Shown: positions 27,426-34,854 of the stretch, piece after piece
How the letters are laid out: every line of letters begins with the position of its first letter
How positions within the stretch are numbered: the stretch's first letter is position 1
Assembly (NCBI GenBank): GCA_035448545.1
Contig: DAOTJE010000008.1
Span: 118,543-182,542 of the forward strand
Reading direction: 5' to 3'
Length of the DNA: 64,000 nucleotides
Source: Anaerobaca sp035448545
GTDB lineage: Bacteria; Planctomycetota; Phycisphaerae; Sedimentisphaerales; Anaerobacaceae
Position numbers and translations under genes: made by a program
Notes under the pieces: model-generated
Databases searched by the model: none
What the model saw: the letters and a program-made list of their open reading frames with translations, nothing else
What the model was told of the DNA's origin: nothing

Positions 27426-28142
27426 TTATCCTCCTGTGACCTGTTTGAGTTTCTGGCACAACAGGGCGGCCAGGGTCGGCTCCGTCGCCGCCAGTTCGGC
27501 CAGAACCTTCGCTTTGGTTCGATCCTGCATGTAGAAAAGGATCTTGACGGCGTCGTCGATATTGGTGCCGCGCGCCGCGCCGGTGTTTGCCGATTGAGTC
27601 GTGGCCATGTTGCTGAGGATTTCGCCGGCGCGGACGGGGTCCATCTTGTCGTAGGCGGCCGCGATGGCCAGCAGGTTTGCCTTTTCCGCCTGGTCGATCT
27701 CCACGCGCGTTTTCTGGAGCATGTCTCGTTCGTTTCGGAGATTTGCCACGGTGGCCGCCAGGTTCACCTGCATGCTGTTCAATTCTGCGATGTCCCGTTG
27801 GAGAGTCTGTTGGGCGATGGCCAGACGCTGTTTTTCCTTGTCGAGGCTCTGGATCTTGGTGTTGTATTCCTCGATCTTCTCGCGAACCTCGAAGATCAGT
27901 TCCTTGAGCTGCTCTTCCGTCATGGCGCGGGTATTGGCGCTGTTGTCGGCCGCCGTCAGCGTCGTTGTCAGAATCGCCGGCGGGGCCTTGGCGGACGACG
28001 GGGCCTGGCCGGCGGTGGAAGCCTGCTCCTGGGGGGCCGCGCCCTGGACGGAGGCCGGCTGGGTCAGCCAGGCGGCGCCGAAGGCGCCGAGGAAACTGAC
28101 CAGGCCTGCGGCCGCGGTGATGATCAGAAGTTTCTTGCTCAC
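27426..28142 (-). CDS. motE: MotE-like chaperone/MgtE-N-domain protein (238 aa)
   Basis: After an N-terminal membrane anchor (LLIITAAAGLVSFLGAFGAA) and an Ala/Pro/Gln-rich linker comes a coiled coil (about residues 75-160). A C-terminal MgtE_N-like domain follows (YDKMDPVRAGEILSNMAT, then DDAVKILFYMQDRTKAKVLAEL). This is the architecture of MotE, a periplasmic chaperone for MotC/stator parts in alphaproteobacteria, also found beside fliJ in other phyla. GTG 28142 overlaps the fliJ stop as GTGA with GGGAG eight bases upstream. ATG 28157 is an alternative. Confidence 0.78.
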   Translation of the reverse strand: MSKKLLIITAAAGLVSFLGAFGAAWLTQPASVQGAAPQEQASTAGQAPSSAKAPPAILTTTLTAADNSANTRAMTEEQLKELIFEVREKIEEYNTKIQSLDKEKQRLAIAQQTLQRDIAELNSMQVNLAATVANLRNERDMLQKTRVEIDQAEKANLLAIAAAYDKMDPVRAGEILSNMATTQSANTGAARGTNIDDAVKILFYMQDRTKAKVLAELAATEPTLAALLCQKLKQVTGG

Positions 28143-28651
28143 GGTGTATGCTCCCAACTCGGATCCACGCCCTGCGCGGGCGACGAGACCGCCTCCGGCA
28201 GCAGGACATCGGACTGCCGCCGTGCGAAGGAGATGGTCGTTCGGTCATCCATCTCTTTCTGTTCGAGCTTCTCCTGCTCCTCGATGAAGCGGGCTTTGGC
28301 TTCGGCCCGCAGCTTCTCCAGACCTTCTTTGCATCTCTTGGCCGCCAGAACCTCGGCGGTCTTCTCTTTCTGTCGGACCTCCAGGTTGTGGATCTCCTCT
28401 TTCAGTCTTCGGATGATCTGATCGTCCCGGTCGGCGTTTCTCAGGAAGAACTCCTGAGACGCGAGGCGACCGGGCGACGAATCCTGTGTGATTGCGGCCA
28501 TGAGCTCCCGCAGGATACGCTGCCGGGTGAGCAACTCGCTCCGCCGGATGGCCAGGGTCTCCGTCAGGCGAAACAGCTCCATGCGTTTGAGCTGCTCTTC
28601 CTTGGTCCGGATATCCAGCACTCTCTGGAGACGCCATACGAATCGTTTCAT
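28139..28651 (-). CDS. fliJ: Flagellar export chaperone-like protein FliJ (170 aa)
   Basis: The protein is almost entirely helical and charged, beginning MKRFVWRLQRVLDIRTKEEQ, the standard FliJ start. A long coiled coil follows (residues about 10-140). FliJ sits in the centre of the FliI hexamer and links the ATPase to the export gate. It directly follows fliI with 12 bases between. The 170-residue length is slightly above average, with extra residues in the disordered C-terminus. Confidence 0.88.
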   Translation of the reverse strand: MKRFVWRLQRVLDIRTKEEQLKRMELFRLTETLAIRRSELLTRQRILRELMAAITQDSSPGRLASQEFFLRNADRDDQIIRRLKEEIHNLEVRQKEKTAEVLAAKRCKEGLEKLRAEAKARFIEEQEKLEQKEMDDRTTISFARRQSDVLLPEAVSSPAQGVDPSWEHTP

Positions 28652-28663
28652 AACCGCACCACC

Positions 28664-30028
28664 TTACGTCCGGGGTCTGTCGGGACTGAGCAACTGGTCC
28701 CAGGTGCGCCGGATTTCCGTCAGCCGCCGTACGGTCTCCTCGAAGGGGGTCCTTTGCCGCACCGGCTGCACGAGGAACTCGTTGATGCGATCGATCAGAC
28801 TGATTGCCCCGTCGATACGCCGGTTGCTTCCCGGCGAGAAGGCTCCGATGTTGATCAGGTCTTCCGCGTCGGCGTACGTCGCGTAGATCTCCCGCAGTTT
28901 CTGGGCGGCGGCGCGGTGCTCCTCGCTGACCACCGCCGACATCAGACGGCTGACGCTCTGGGAAATATCCACGGCCGGATAGTGGCCTCGAGCCGCCAGC
29001 TTTCTTGACAGGACAATGTGCCCGTCGAGCAGGCTGCGCGCGCTGTCGGCCACCGGATCAGTCAGATCATCATTTTCCACCAGCACGGTCAGGATTCCGG
29101 TGATGCTGCCGGTATCGGAGCAACCGAGACGCTCAATCAGCCGGGGCATCAGACTGAACACGCTCGGGCAGTAGCCCTTCGTCGCGGGCGGCTCTCCGGC
29201 GGCCAGGCCGATCTCTCGCTGGGCCTGGGCAAACCGGGTCAGTGAGTCCATCATGAACAGGACGTTCTTGGCCTTGTCGCGGAAATACTCCGCGACGGTC
29301 ACCGCCACGAAGGCGGCCTTGACCCGCTGAATGGGCGGTGCATCCGACGTGGCCACCACGATCACGCTGCGCGCCAGACCCTCGGGACCGAGGTTCTCCT
29401 CGAGAAACTCGCGGACTTCGCGGCCTCGCTCGCCGATGAGGGCCACGACATTGACGGCGGCGTCGCTGCCGTTGGCGATGTCGCCGAGGAGGACGCTCTT
29501 GCCGACTCCGCTGCCGGCGAATATCCCGACGCGTTGGCCCTGCCCGCAGGTCAAAATGCCGTCGATCGAACGAATGCCCAGCGCCAGCGGTTTGGTGATC
29601 TTCTCGCGGCTCAGCGGCGGCGGACTGCTGACATCCAGCGGCCTCTTCTCGTCTCCGATCAGGGGACCTTTGTTGTCGATCGGTTCGCCCAGACCGTTCA
29701 GAACGCGTCCGAGGACCCTTGGACTGAGCATGATGTGACGCGGCGTGGTCCGGGCCGTCACGATGTCGCCGGGGGAAACCCCCTCGATGTGCTCCAGCGG
29801 CAGCAGGATCACGTGATCGTGACGGAAGCCGACTACTTCCGCCAGGACACGCCGGTCGGCGCCGATGTGAATCCCGCACAGTTCCCCCAAGCCGACGGCC
29901 GGGCCGGCCGACTCGATCGTCGAGCCGGAAACGCGTACGACGTACCCTTGGCAATCCACCAGGTCCACCGTCTCCAGGGCGGAGCGGTATTTGTCGAAAT
30001 CGATGGTCGGACAGTTGGAATCGATCAT
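28664..30028 (-). CDS. fliI: Flagellum-specific ATPase FliI (454 aa)
   Basis: The Walker A motif GIFAGSGVGKSVLLG and Walker B region NVLFMMDSLTRFAQAQREI are both intact, as are the ALIGERGREVREF segment and the C-terminal YATYADAEDLINIGAF. These identify the F1-beta-like ATPase of type III flagellar export. Length is normal. ATG 30028 lies three bases after the fliH stop. It hexamerises at the cytoplasmic side with FliH and FliJ. Confidence 0.98.
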   Translation of the reverse strand: MIDSNCPTIDFDKYRSALETVDLVDCQGYVVRVSGSTIESAGPAVGLGELCGIHIGADRRVLAEVVGFRHDHVILLPLEHIEGVSPGDIVTARTTPRHIMLSPRVLGRVLNGLGEPIDNKGPLIGDEKRPLDVSSPPPLSREKITKPLALGIRSIDGILTCGQGQRVGIFAGSGVGKSVLLGDIANGSDAAVNVVALIGERGREVREFLEENLGPEGLARSVIVVATSDAPPIQRVKAAFVAVTVAEYFRDKAKNVLFMMDSLTRFAQAQREIGLAAGEPPATKGYCPSVFSLMPRLIERLGCSDTGSITGILTVLVENDDLTDPVADSARSLLDGHIVLSRKLAARGHYPAVDISQSVSRLMSAVVSEEHRAAAQKLREIYATYADAEDLINIGAFSPGSNRRIDGAISLIDRINEFLVQPVRQRTPFEETVRRLTEIRRTWDQLLSPDRPRT

Positions 30029-30031
30029 AGA

Positions 30032-30634
30032 CTACTGCGCTTTCTCCAGGGCTTCGCCGATCCGCGCGAGGTGTTCCTCGACGAACGACTTGACGATGCC
30101 TTTCGGGGTCTCGATCAGACAGTCGGCCCGCGCGATGCTCCAGTCGGCGACCAGATTCAGCTCTGCGAATTGCGTGCCGGGGTGGGCCTGTTGGAACTGC
30201 TGGCAGGCCGCCAGATCCTCCGGGTTTACGCGCACCACGAGGTTCTGACGGGCCGGGGCGCATTTCAGCGCCTCTTCGATGATCGTCTGAATGTCATATT
30301 CGCCCCGGTCGATCTTGCGTGTCAGGATCTTTCTGGCGATCTCGACCGCGAGTCGGGCGATATCGGCCCGGTGGTGTGCCACGGTCTGTTGATACAGATC
30401 GTTCAGCTTGGCTGCCAGGGTGCTGACCGTCGCGCACAGTTGTGTGAGGTTCTTCTTCTGCTGTTGGAGGGCCTCTGCCTCGCGAAGGATGTCGGCCGGT
30501 GCGGCGAGGGGCTGTTCCGATCGGGCTCCCGTGTTCTTCGACGAGTCCCGGGGCGCGGTTGGACGATCCGGCTCTTCGACGATGCGAAGGCCGGCGACGG
30601 GTCGGGGCAGATGGAGTGTCAGGGCCTCAGACAT
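30032..30634 (-). CDS. fliH: Flagellar assembly protein FliH (200 aa)
   Basis: An extended helical N-terminal half is followed by a domain with HHRADIARLAVEIARKILTRK and VVRVNPEDLAACQQF. The same pattern is seen in FliH/YscL proteins, which resemble the peripheral stalk of F-type ATPases. ATG 30634 gives the usual start (MSEALTLHLPRP) and overlaps the end of fliG by eight bases. FliH holds FliI at the export gate and to the C-ring. Confidence 0.88.
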   Translation of the reverse strand: MSEALTLHLPRPVAGLRIVEEPDRPTAPRDSSKNTGARSEQPLAAPADILREAEALQQQKKNLTQLCATVSTLAAKLNDLYQQTVAHHRADIARLAVEIARKILTRKIDRGEYDIQTIIEEALKCAPARQNLVVRVNPEDLAACQQFQQAHPGTQFAELNLVADWSIARADCLIETPKGIVKSFVEEHLARIGEALEKAQ

Positions 30635-31655
30635 GATCCCGCTCTTCCACAAAAGTCAGTTCTCCCTTGCGGTTGAGCTCGCGCAACCCCTCGACGATCT
30701 TGTCGCGCGCCAGGCGAATATCCTCTTTCTTCGGCGCCGACATCAGGGACGCTTCCTCGCTTACCATGGCCGCCGCACGTTCGGAGATGTTGGACTTGAT
30801 CGCCTGGGCAATCTCCTCAGGGGCCTCGTGCAGGGCCAGCGCCAGTTGTCGCTCGTCCACGCCGCGCAGCGCCTGCTGAAGAGAGCGACCCCCCACTTGG
30901 GGAATGTCATCCCAGGTGACCATGAGACTCATCACCTTCTCCCCCGCTTCGCTGTCTTTCTGTCGGATGGCTTCGAGGACGCCGTCGCGGACCTCTTTGT
31001 CCAGGTTTCGCACAAGGACCGCTACCTTCCGCAGCGATTCCTCCGGGTGGGCCTGGACGGCGCCGCCGATCTGCGGGGTCGAACCGAGGGCCTCCAATCG
31101 CTGACGCACCATCTGGGCGATTCGGGCCTTGGCTTCGGGAGTCACCGAGCCGATGGCGGTCATGCGGCTGATGGCGCTGACCCGCATCCCCTCGCCCAGA
31201 AGCCCGAGAATCTCCGAGCCCTTCCTCGGAGGCAGCTCGGACAGGACCACTGCAACCGCCTGGGGATGCTCGGTCTCCAGCACGGTCGCCAGTTTCCGCT
31301 GGTCGGCGGAACGGATGGTGATGAAGGGATCCCGCTTCTGAAGCAGGTCCTGGATCTCCTGCTGCACCTGTTTGGCTTTGTCCTCGCCCACCGTGTTCTT
31401 GAGGACCTCGCGCAGGAAGTTCTTGAACTGAAACCCCGATTCCTTCTCCAGGGACTGACAGAACTGCCGGGCGACCTCGGCGGCCTGCTTGGCGTTGCGG
31501 TGGCCGGAGGCGTCCAGGTAGCTCAATTCCACCGCCAGTTCCCGCACCACTCGGGGATCCACGCCCTTGAGCAATTCGGCGGCAGTGGCTACGTCGAGGC
31601 TGGTCAAAAGCAGAGCGGCTTTTTGTTTTCCGGTCAGTGCCACGTCTTTCGTCAC
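30627..31655 (-). CDS. fliG: Flagellar motor switch protein FliG (342 aa)
   Basis: The three-domain FliG layout is visible. The N-terminal part (TGKQKAALLLTSLD) binds FliF. The middle domain contains EHPQAVAVVLSELPP, the EHPQ motif. The C-terminal domain contains the charged torque helix (DERQLALALHEAPEEIAQAI) and KSNISERAA. The start is GTG 31655, overlapping the fliF stop as GTGA. Length matches the family. Confidence 0.97.
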   Translation of the reverse strand: MTKDVALTGKQKAALLLTSLDVATAAELLKGVDPRVVRELAVELSYLDASGHRNAKQAAEVARQFCQSLEKESGFQFKNFLREVLKNTVGEDKAKQVQQEIQDLLQKRDPFITIRSADQRKLATVLETEHPQAVAVVLSELPPRKGSEILGLLGEGMRVSAISRMTAIGSVTPEAKARIAQMVRQRLEALGSTPQIGGAVQAHPEESLRKVAVLVRNLDKEVRDGVLEAIRQKDSEAGEKVMSLMVTWDDIPQVGGRSLQQALRGVDERQLALALHEAPEEIAQAIKSNISERAAAMVSEEASLMSAPKKEDIRLARDKIVEGLRELNRKGELTFVEERDHV

Positions 31656-33148
31656 TCCTTCTCTTCGATCCAGTTCAGGAACATCTCTCGGACCTGGTCC
31701 GGGTTGTTTCGCAGGGCATGTGTGATCTGGCGGCGCAGCAGGACGGGTTCGGCGGCGGGGTTGCCCTGAGGCAGCAGACCACCTGCCGTGCTCCGGCCTT
31801 CGGCCAACTGCCCTGCCCCCAGGGTGGCAACCGCGTTGCTTCGCGCGCGGCTGAAGATCCGGAACACGATCAGGGCGCAGACCGCCATGATTCCCAGCGA
31901 CAGATGACGGGCCAAGGCCAGGTACCGCGGCCAGGTGGCCGGTTCGTCCTCCATCAGGGACGCCGCCGGCTGGCGGAACCGCGCGTTGACGACTTTGAGC
32001 GAATCGGTATCCTTCAGACCCAGCGCCGTGCGAATGATCTGTTCGACCTCGGCGACCTCCATGATCAGGGCGGGTTGCCCGGCGGTGGTGTCATTCGCAT
32101 CGCGCACGTACAAATCCACGAAGGCGGCCACGGAGAGCGAGCGGATCTCTCCCGGAAGGATGATCTGCTGCTTGACCGTCTTGCCGACCTGATACTCGGT
32201 GACGATCGACTCGTCCTTCTTGGTGCTGCCGGCGGCGGCCTGCTGGCCGCTGTTGCCGGCACCGGTTTCCGAGTTGTTGGTGATCTCTTCTTTGGTGGCT
32301 ACCTTGGCCGCCGGATCGTAGATCTCGGTAACGGTGCTGACGCTGTTCATGTCGACCATGGCACTGACGCGGACGGTGGCGCGGCCCGGTCCCAGGACCA
32401 TGGTGAGCATGTCTTCGGCCTTCTTGGCGAGACCCTGCTCCACGCGCTCCTTGTAGTCATGAACCGTCCCGGCGCCGGTGGCCAGCGTCGGATCGTTCTG
32501 ACCGGACAGGAGATTGCCCTGGCTGTCGATGACGGTGACATCTTCCGCCTTGAGGCCCTTGACGCTCCCGGAGACCATGTGGGTGATGGCGGCGATGTTG
32601 ACACCGCTGAGCCGGTAACCGGGTTTCAGCCGCAGGACCACGGAGGCGGAGGTCCGCCCCTCATCCGAGGCGAACAGATTCTGCTCCGGGTTGACGATAT
32701 GCACCCGGGCGTGTGCCACGCCGTCGATCATCTGGATGCTCTTGGCCAGTTCGTCCTGCAGAGCCCGACTGAGATTGACGTTCTGAACGAAGGGACTGAC
32801 CCCGATCTTCTCGTCGTCGAAGAGCTTGTAGCCGCTCTGCTCGCCGGCCGGCAACCCTTCCTTGGCCAGGTCCAGCCGAAGCTGGTAGACGTGCTCTCGC
32901 GGGACGTAGATGGTCGTGCCCCCGTCACGCAGCTGATAGGGGATTTCCTTCTCCGCGATCTTGTCGGTGATCCGGGCGGCCTCGGCCGGCGTCAGCTCCT
33001 GGTACAGCATCCGCATGTCGGGGCGACGAGCCCAATGAACCAGCAAGGACCCGATAATGGCGGAGGCCACCAGCACGGCCGCCAACAACGCCCTTTGCAT
33101 CAGGCCGATCTTCTGCCAGACCAAGGCTATCTTATGAAGGAATTCCAT
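31652..33148 (-). CDS. fliF: Flagellar MS-ring protein FliF (498 aa)
   Basis: An N-terminal membrane helix (LLAAVLVASAIIGSLLVHWA) is followed by the YscJ/FliF ring-building domain with YQLRDGGTTIYVPREHVYQLRL, GLPAGEQSGYKLFDDEKIG and ARVHIVNPEQNLF. A second membrane helix (YLALARHLSLGIMAVCALIVF) lies near residue 420. The extreme C-terminus (NPDQVREMFLNWIEEKE) is the FliG-binding tail. FliF makes the MS ring, the first flagellar structure assembled. Confidence 0.97.
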   Translation of the reverse strand: MEFLHKIALVWQKIGLMQRALLAAVLVASAIIGSLLVHWARRPDMRMLYQELTPAEAARITDKIAEKEIPYQLRDGGTTIYVPREHVYQLRLDLAKEGLPAGEQSGYKLFDDEKIGVSPFVQNVNLSRALQDELAKSIQMIDGVAHARVHIVNPEQNLFASDEGRTSASVVLRLKPGYRLSGVNIAAITHMVSGSVKGLKAEDVTVIDSQGNLLSGQNDPTLATGAGTVHDYKERVEQGLAKKAEDMLTMVLGPGRATVRVSAMVDMNSVSTVTEIYDPAAKVATKEEITNNSETGAGNSGQQAAAGSTKKDESIVTEYQVGKTVKQQIILPGEIRSLSVAAFVDLYVRDANDTTAGQPALIMEVAEVEQIIRTALGLKDTDSLKVVNARFRQPAASLMEDEPATWPRYLALARHLSLGIMAVCALIVFRIFSRARSNAVATLGAGQLAEGRSTAGGLLPQGNPAAEPVLLRRQITHALRNNPDQVREMFLNWIEEKE

Positions 33149-33230
33149 CGAGCCTCTGAACCCGCGTTACCGCACCTTCTCATCAAGGCGCACCGTGAGG
33201 CACCGCCCCGGCGTCCGGGAGCCGGCAAGC

Positions 33231-33545
33231 CTACAGCGGCATGTTCATCGTCTGCTTGTATGCCTCGATGAGTTTGTTTCGCACGCCGACCAGGACCTTG
33301 AAGCTGACATCGGCCTTGGCGACGTTGGAAACAACCGCCGTGATGTCGTTGTTCTTGCCGGTCAGCAGGTCCTCGATGGAGGCGTCGGCGCTCTGCTGGA
33401 GATCGTCCACCTGCGAGACGCACTTGTCGAGGGCCTTGACCGCCTGCGAGAAGCCATCCTTCGCGCCGCCGGGAGCCCCGATCTGCGGCACCGTGGACTG
33501 GATGTTCGGTAAGACAGAGTTAACATTCGGATTGAAATCGATCAT
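33231..33545 (-). CDS. fliE: Flagellar hook-basal body adaptor FliE (104 aa)
   Basis: The C-terminal half (NVAKADVSFKVLVGVRNKLIEAYKQTMNMPL) closely matches the FliE signature, in which a helical region ends KLxxAYxEIMxMxI. FliE joins the MS ring to the rod. Its position between flgC and fliF is the standard flgBC-fliEF order. ATG 33545 starts 15 bases after the flgC stop. Confidence 0.95.
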   Translation of the reverse strand: MIDFNPNVNSVLPNIQSTVPQIGAPGGAKDGFSQAVKALDKCVSQVDDLQQSADASIEDLLTGKNNDITAVVSNVAKADVSFKVLVGVRNKLIEAYKQTMNMPL

Positions 33546-33560
33546 CTGGCTATCCTTCCG

Positions 33561-33974
33561 TTACCGGAGCAATTCCAGGGTGGTTTCGACCATCTTCTGA
33601 TACCGTCTCAGAATGGCCGCGTTGGCTTGATACGCCCGTGTGGCGATTGAGAGGTTCATCATTTCGATCGGCAACTGGACGTTCGGCATGGTGATGTAGC
33701 CCGCGGCGTCAGCCTTGGGGTTGCCCGGATCGAAGACGCGATCCAGGGCGCTCATGTCCTGCGTGATGCTCTCGATCCCCACGCCCGCGACGCCGTCTTC
33801 GTCCTCGTTCTCGGTGCAGAAGACCGCCTGGAGCCGCCGATAGGGCTGCCCCTGTCCGTTGTCGACCGTCCGGGCATTGGCGATGTTGGACGAGATGAGT
33901 TCCATCTGCGTGTTCTGGGCTCGCATACCTGAGACGGCGATATCGATGGAACCGAACGTGTTGTCTATTCGCAT
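33561..33974 (-). CDS. flgC: Flagellar basal-body rod protein FlgC (137 aa)
   Basis: The N-terminal rod motif (DIAVSGMRAQNTQMELISSNIANA) and the C-terminal heptad helix (MMNLSIATRAYQANAAILRRYQKMVETTL) are the paired rod/hook signatures. Together with the length of 137 residues they identify FlgC. It follows flgB with 64 bases between. It forms part of the proximal rod. Confidence 0.97.
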   Translation of the reverse strand: MRIDNTFGSIDIAVSGMRAQNTQMELISSNIANARTVDNGQGQPYRRLQAVFCTENEDEDGVAGVGIESITQDMSALDRVFDPGNPKADAAGYITMPNVQLPIEMMNLSIATRAYQANAAILRRYQKMVETTLELLR

Positions 33975-34038
33975 GGCGACGAATCCTTTCTCATCTTACT
34001 CGGGGCATCCTGCCTGCGACCCGGTGGTGGAGTCCTTC

Positions 34039-34401
34039 TCAGCCGCTGACGCTGATCGCCGCTTCGATCTGGGTGAACTTCTTCTGCATGAGCCTGACAT
34101 AGGCGGTATGACGCAGCGAGTTCTTCACGAGGTTTCCCACCTCGGCCTCCATGCTGACGTCGTTTCCGTTTTCGCGCACGGCGGTGTTTCTGGGCTCATA
34201 GATCTCCGGCTCGATCTTTTCGAGATCGGCCGCCCCCGAAGACTTCAGGGCCTTGGCCAGCAACTCGTCGAACCGGACATCGAGACGGCGGTATCCCGGC
34301 GTCTCGATGTTGGCCATGTTGCTGGCGATTGTTCTTTGTCGGAGCCCTTCTGCCTTGATCCCGGCTTCCAGCAGATCCACGATGTTGTTCGATTGCGTCA
34401 T
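34039..34401 (-). CDS. flgB: Flagellar basal-body rod protein FlgB (120 aa)
   Basis: The motif LRQRTIASNMANIETPGYRRLDVRFDELL is the FlgB/FlgC/FlgG-type rod signature, and the short length is that of FlgB. ATG 34401 is preferred to GTG 34410 because GAAGGG lies eight bases before the ATG and would be too close to the GTG. It is the first gene of the - strand flagellar operon and lies about 40 bases after the predicted sigma-54 transcription start. Confidence 0.95.
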   Translation of the reverse strand: MTQSNNIVDLLEAGIKAEGLRQRTIASNMANIETPGYRRLDVRFDELLAKALKSSGAADLEKIEPEIYEPRNTAVRENGNDVSMEAEVGNLVKNSLRHTAYVRLMQKKFTQIEAAISVSG

Positions 34402-34452
34402 CGTTTGCACCCTTCTGTTCGTGTACGCACATTCTTTGACGAAACCGTGATG

Positions 34453-34468
34453 TGCAATAACCGTGCCA
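34453..34468 (-). promoter_or_regulatory. Sigma-54 promoter for the flgB operon
   Basis: On the - strand the sequence is TGGCACG-GTTA-TTGCA, an exact match to the sigma-54 consensus TGGCACG-N4-TTGCA. The predicted start near 34441 gives a leader of about 40 bases before the flgB ATG. Confidence 0.9.
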
Positions 34469-34794
34469 GGGCGGGGCTCTGGTTCGGAAGGTCGCGGAGA
34501 CTGTCATGTGGTGCCCGCAAGAAGGACAAGCGGGACTCCCGGCGGCGTTTCGGCCCCCTCTGAGGGGATGTCAGGATTCTATACACTCGGTTGTGTAATT
34601 TGACGCGCGTCGCGGACGAAGAGACGGCCCGCGTCGCTGTGTGGAAGGCCGGAAAGTACCTCCCTGTCGCGGAATAATTCTCCGCTCTATGGCAGTACTA
34701 TCCGGCGACGTCGCGATCCTCAAGCCTGTCATGAGAACGTAACCTATTTGAATGAAAGGTCTTATGTGGTCAACGATTGCATGGGGGCTGGTGC

Positions 34795-34810
34795 TGGCAC
34801 AAGGCTTGCT
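34795..34810 (+). promoter_or_regulatory. Sigma-54 promoter for fliK
   Basis: TGGCAC-AAGGC-TTGCT matches the -24/-12 consensus with correct spacing. Predicted transcription start is near 34822, about 33 bases before the fliK ATG at 34855. Confidence 0.87.
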
Positions 34811-34854
34811 ATGATCCTGGTCAACTGTGACCAGTGCAATTGAGGAACCCGTAC

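Larger units (their letters stand above)
34411..34854. other. Divergent regulatory region between flgB and fliK
   Basis: No gene is seen here. Two near-perfect sigma-54 promoters face away from each other at 34453-34468 (-) and 34795-34810 (+). Between them the octamer GTCGCGGA occurs three times (34491, 34609, 34666) with a near copy GTCGCGAT at 34710, and CTGTCATG occurs twice (34501, 34726). This arrangement is what is expected of upstream sites for an NtrC-type activator serving both promoters. Confidence 0.7.
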
